Below are positions 4,654-5,886 of a stretch of 5,886 bases of DNA, piece after piece. Made by a program: the position numbers and the translations under genes. The stretch's first letter is position 1. The number at the start of each line of letters is the position of its first letter. Below the pieces are notes generated by a model that searched no databases, was not told the origin of the DNA, and saw nothing but the letters and a program-made list of their open reading frames with translations. Source of the DNA: Porphyromonadaceae bacterium (GTDB taxonomy: Bacteria > Bacteroidota > Bacteroidia > Bacteroidales > CAMTPD01); contig DLYT01000129.1 of the NCBI GenBank assembly GCA_003447595.1, forward strand, positions 1-5,886, written 5' to 3'.

Positions 4654-5886
4654 TTACTTAGCTGCGAGTGTAAGTTCTTCTCCCGGTTTTAGTTCGATCT
4701 TCATGATACCCGGTTGAGCTGTGCTGATGGCTGCGTCTTTGTTTGGCGACTTAACCATAAATGCGGCATCTGCGCCAAATGGGTCTTTTACGAAGAACGG
4801 TGTTCCGTGGTCTGACTTGAATGTTACGCTTTTGATCTTACCGTTTTCTTTTTGTGCCGAAACCAAAACGCCGCGTTGCGCACGTAAGTCGCGGAACGAA
4901 ATGTTGTTCCAACTTGCAGGCACGGCCGGGAATATCTTGATCGTATCGGTGTGACTTTGCAACAACATATCTTGCACGCCCGATGCGAAGGCAAAGTTTC
5001 CTTCGAGTGTAAACGGACGGTAGGTAAAGTTTGACTTGCCCGACTTCGACTGGTCGCCGTTTACATGGAATGTATTGCGTAAGCAGAAACAGTTGGCAAA
5101 GTCTTGCAAAGCTTTCGCCGCGCCTTCTCCGTCCATGGCTCTTGCTTTCATGTTGGCAAACCAGCTGTATGAGTAACCTGTCCACCAGCCCGGGCCAAAG
5201 GTTTCGAGTGAAGCGATCGATGCGTCGATAATGGCTTTGTCGGCCTCTCCATTGCTATAGTCGATCAAGCCAAGCGGGTGAAAAGGCATCATGTGTGAGA
5301 AGTGACGGTGTGAGGCATCGTACGGATGTCCTTCTGCTACGACCAAACTTCCTTTAGTATCTGTTGTAAATGCCGGCATTTGATTGTATAATTCTTGCCA
5401 GTGTGTCGCGTCATTTGTGTTGCCTAATGCCGCGGCCATCTCTGCCGATGCTTTGAAGGCAAACTTCATCAAGCCCAAGTCGTAGTTGGTAATGGTTGGG
5501 AACCAGGCAGTGATGCTGTTGTCGTTAAACTCCGGCGACGAACTGATTGGTAAGGTGCGTTCTCCTTTTTCGTTGACGATACTTACTTCTTCGAGGTGAG
5601 TGGCCACATCTTTCAAGTAAGGATAAGCCGTAGCCGAAAGGAATTCTTTGTCATCACTGTATTTCCATTGCAAATAGAAGTGCTGAGAAAGCCATGCCGA
5701 TACGGTAGGGCTAAGCGAATATTGAATCCATCCGCCCATTGGTTTTCCTTGCAGGTCGCACACGCCCGGCACGTTAAGTCCGGATGTTCCAAAGTATTTC
5801 TTGGTATATTCTTTATTGATTTCTTTTTGATTCAAAAAAGTATTGAGGTAACCCATTGCTTCGGTCAGGTAATTTCCTGTATAGGC
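4654..5886 (-). CDS. GH95-like glycoside hydrolase (alpha-L-fucosidase-related), C-terminal part
   Basis: The frame is open to the right edge, so the gene begins outside the window; about 410 residues are visible. An ATG ending at 5856 is internal, since the frame continues upstream with AYTGNYLTEA, which aligns with the N-terminal part of the family's catalytic barrel. The visible part is the (alpha/alpha)6 barrel followed by the C-terminal beta domain. Family marks, numbered from that internal Met, are SSPEF (E109, matching the general acid glutamate of GH95), SHRHFSH (172-178), WTGYSYSWFANMKARAMDG, PFTLEGNF (281-288), MLLQSH (297-302) and FPAVPASW (309-316). The asparagines that assist the base in GH95 lie outside the window. 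Where characterised GH95 fucosidases have D in FQIDGNF, this protein has E285, so fucosidase activity should not be assumed. Characterised members remove alpha-1,2-L-fucose or L-galactose from glycans. A signal peptide cannot be checked. Confidence 0.82.
   Translation of the reverse strand, partial: AYTGNYLTEAMGYLNTFLNQKEINKEYTKKYFGTSGLNVPGVCDLQGKPMGGWIQYSLSPTVSAWLSQHFYLQWKYSDDKEFLSATAYPYLKDVATHLEEVSIVNEKGERTLPISSSPEFNDNSITAWFPTITNYDLGLMKFAFKASAEMAAALGNTNDATHWQELYNQMPAFTTDTKGSLVVAEGHPYDASHRHFSHMMPFHPLGLIDYSNGEADKAIIDASIASLETFGPGWWTGYSYSWFANMKARAMDGEGAAKALQDFANCFCLRNTFHVNGDQSKSGKSNFTYRPFTLEGNFAFASGVQDMLLQSHTDTIKIFPAVPASWNNISFRDLRAQRGVLVSAQKENGKIKSVTFKSDHGTPFFVKDPFGADAAFMVKSPNKDAAISTAQPGIMKIELKPGEELTLAAK

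Noticed and set aside
1645..5231. Many + strand frames of 65-115 codons opposite the three minus-strand genes, and shorter minus-strand frames within them
   Set aside because: They are shadows of genes with intact family motifs in the other frame and show no independent start context or recognisable product.

Overview
The window looks like a chromosomal piece of a Bacteroidales-type bacterium (phylum Bacteroidota). Four things point there. The protein families are typical: a GH95-like glycoside hydrolase, a secreted alkaline phosphatase with an added C-terminal beta domain, and a polysaccharide-enzyme-like C-terminal domain. The start codons are preceded by A/T-rich leaders without Shine-Dalgarno sequences. 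One promoter fits the Bacteroides -33/-7 pattern (TTG, 20 bp, TAGGTTTG). Base composition is moderate. I cannot name a genus.

Layout. Positions 1-444 (+) hold the 3' end of a gene whose last ~147 residues resemble the C-terminal beta-sandwich domain attached to many carbohydrate-active enzymes. It is followed by a well-formed hairpin terminator (522-590). Positions 445-1548 form an unusually long (1.1 kb) non-coding gap between convergent genes. Its left part (about 600-960) is strongly G-over-C skewed on the + strand. Its middle (962-1203, fading to about 1265) is a degenerate 22-bp periodic array with phased A/T tracts and several nested inverted repeats. Its right part carries short direct and inverted repeats and then two tandem hairpins that terminate the minus-strand operon.

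Three genes follow on the minus strand. Reading in their own direction they are: a GH95-like hydrolase (4654-5886, 5' end outside the window), its terminator (4575-4631), a promoter (4487-4517), a cytoplasmic M24 metallopeptidase of the Xaa-Pro aminopeptidase/dipeptidase type (3272-4462), a hairpin in a 67-bp gap (3221-3261), and a secreted alkaline phosphatase (1549-3204). The peptidase and phosphatase are probably one transcription unit, with the hairpin acting as partial terminator or attenuator. The hydrolase and the truncated + strand gene suggest a polysaccharide- or glycan-using neighbourhood. The phosphatase and peptidase look like general phosphate and peptide scavenging functions.

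I see no RNA gene, insertion sequence, CRISPR array or defence system. The protein-coding genes are ordinary family members. The part that deserves a second look is the periodic non-coding region, and to a lesser extent the phosphatase leader hairpin and a conservative substitution at a catalytic position of the GH95-like enzyme.
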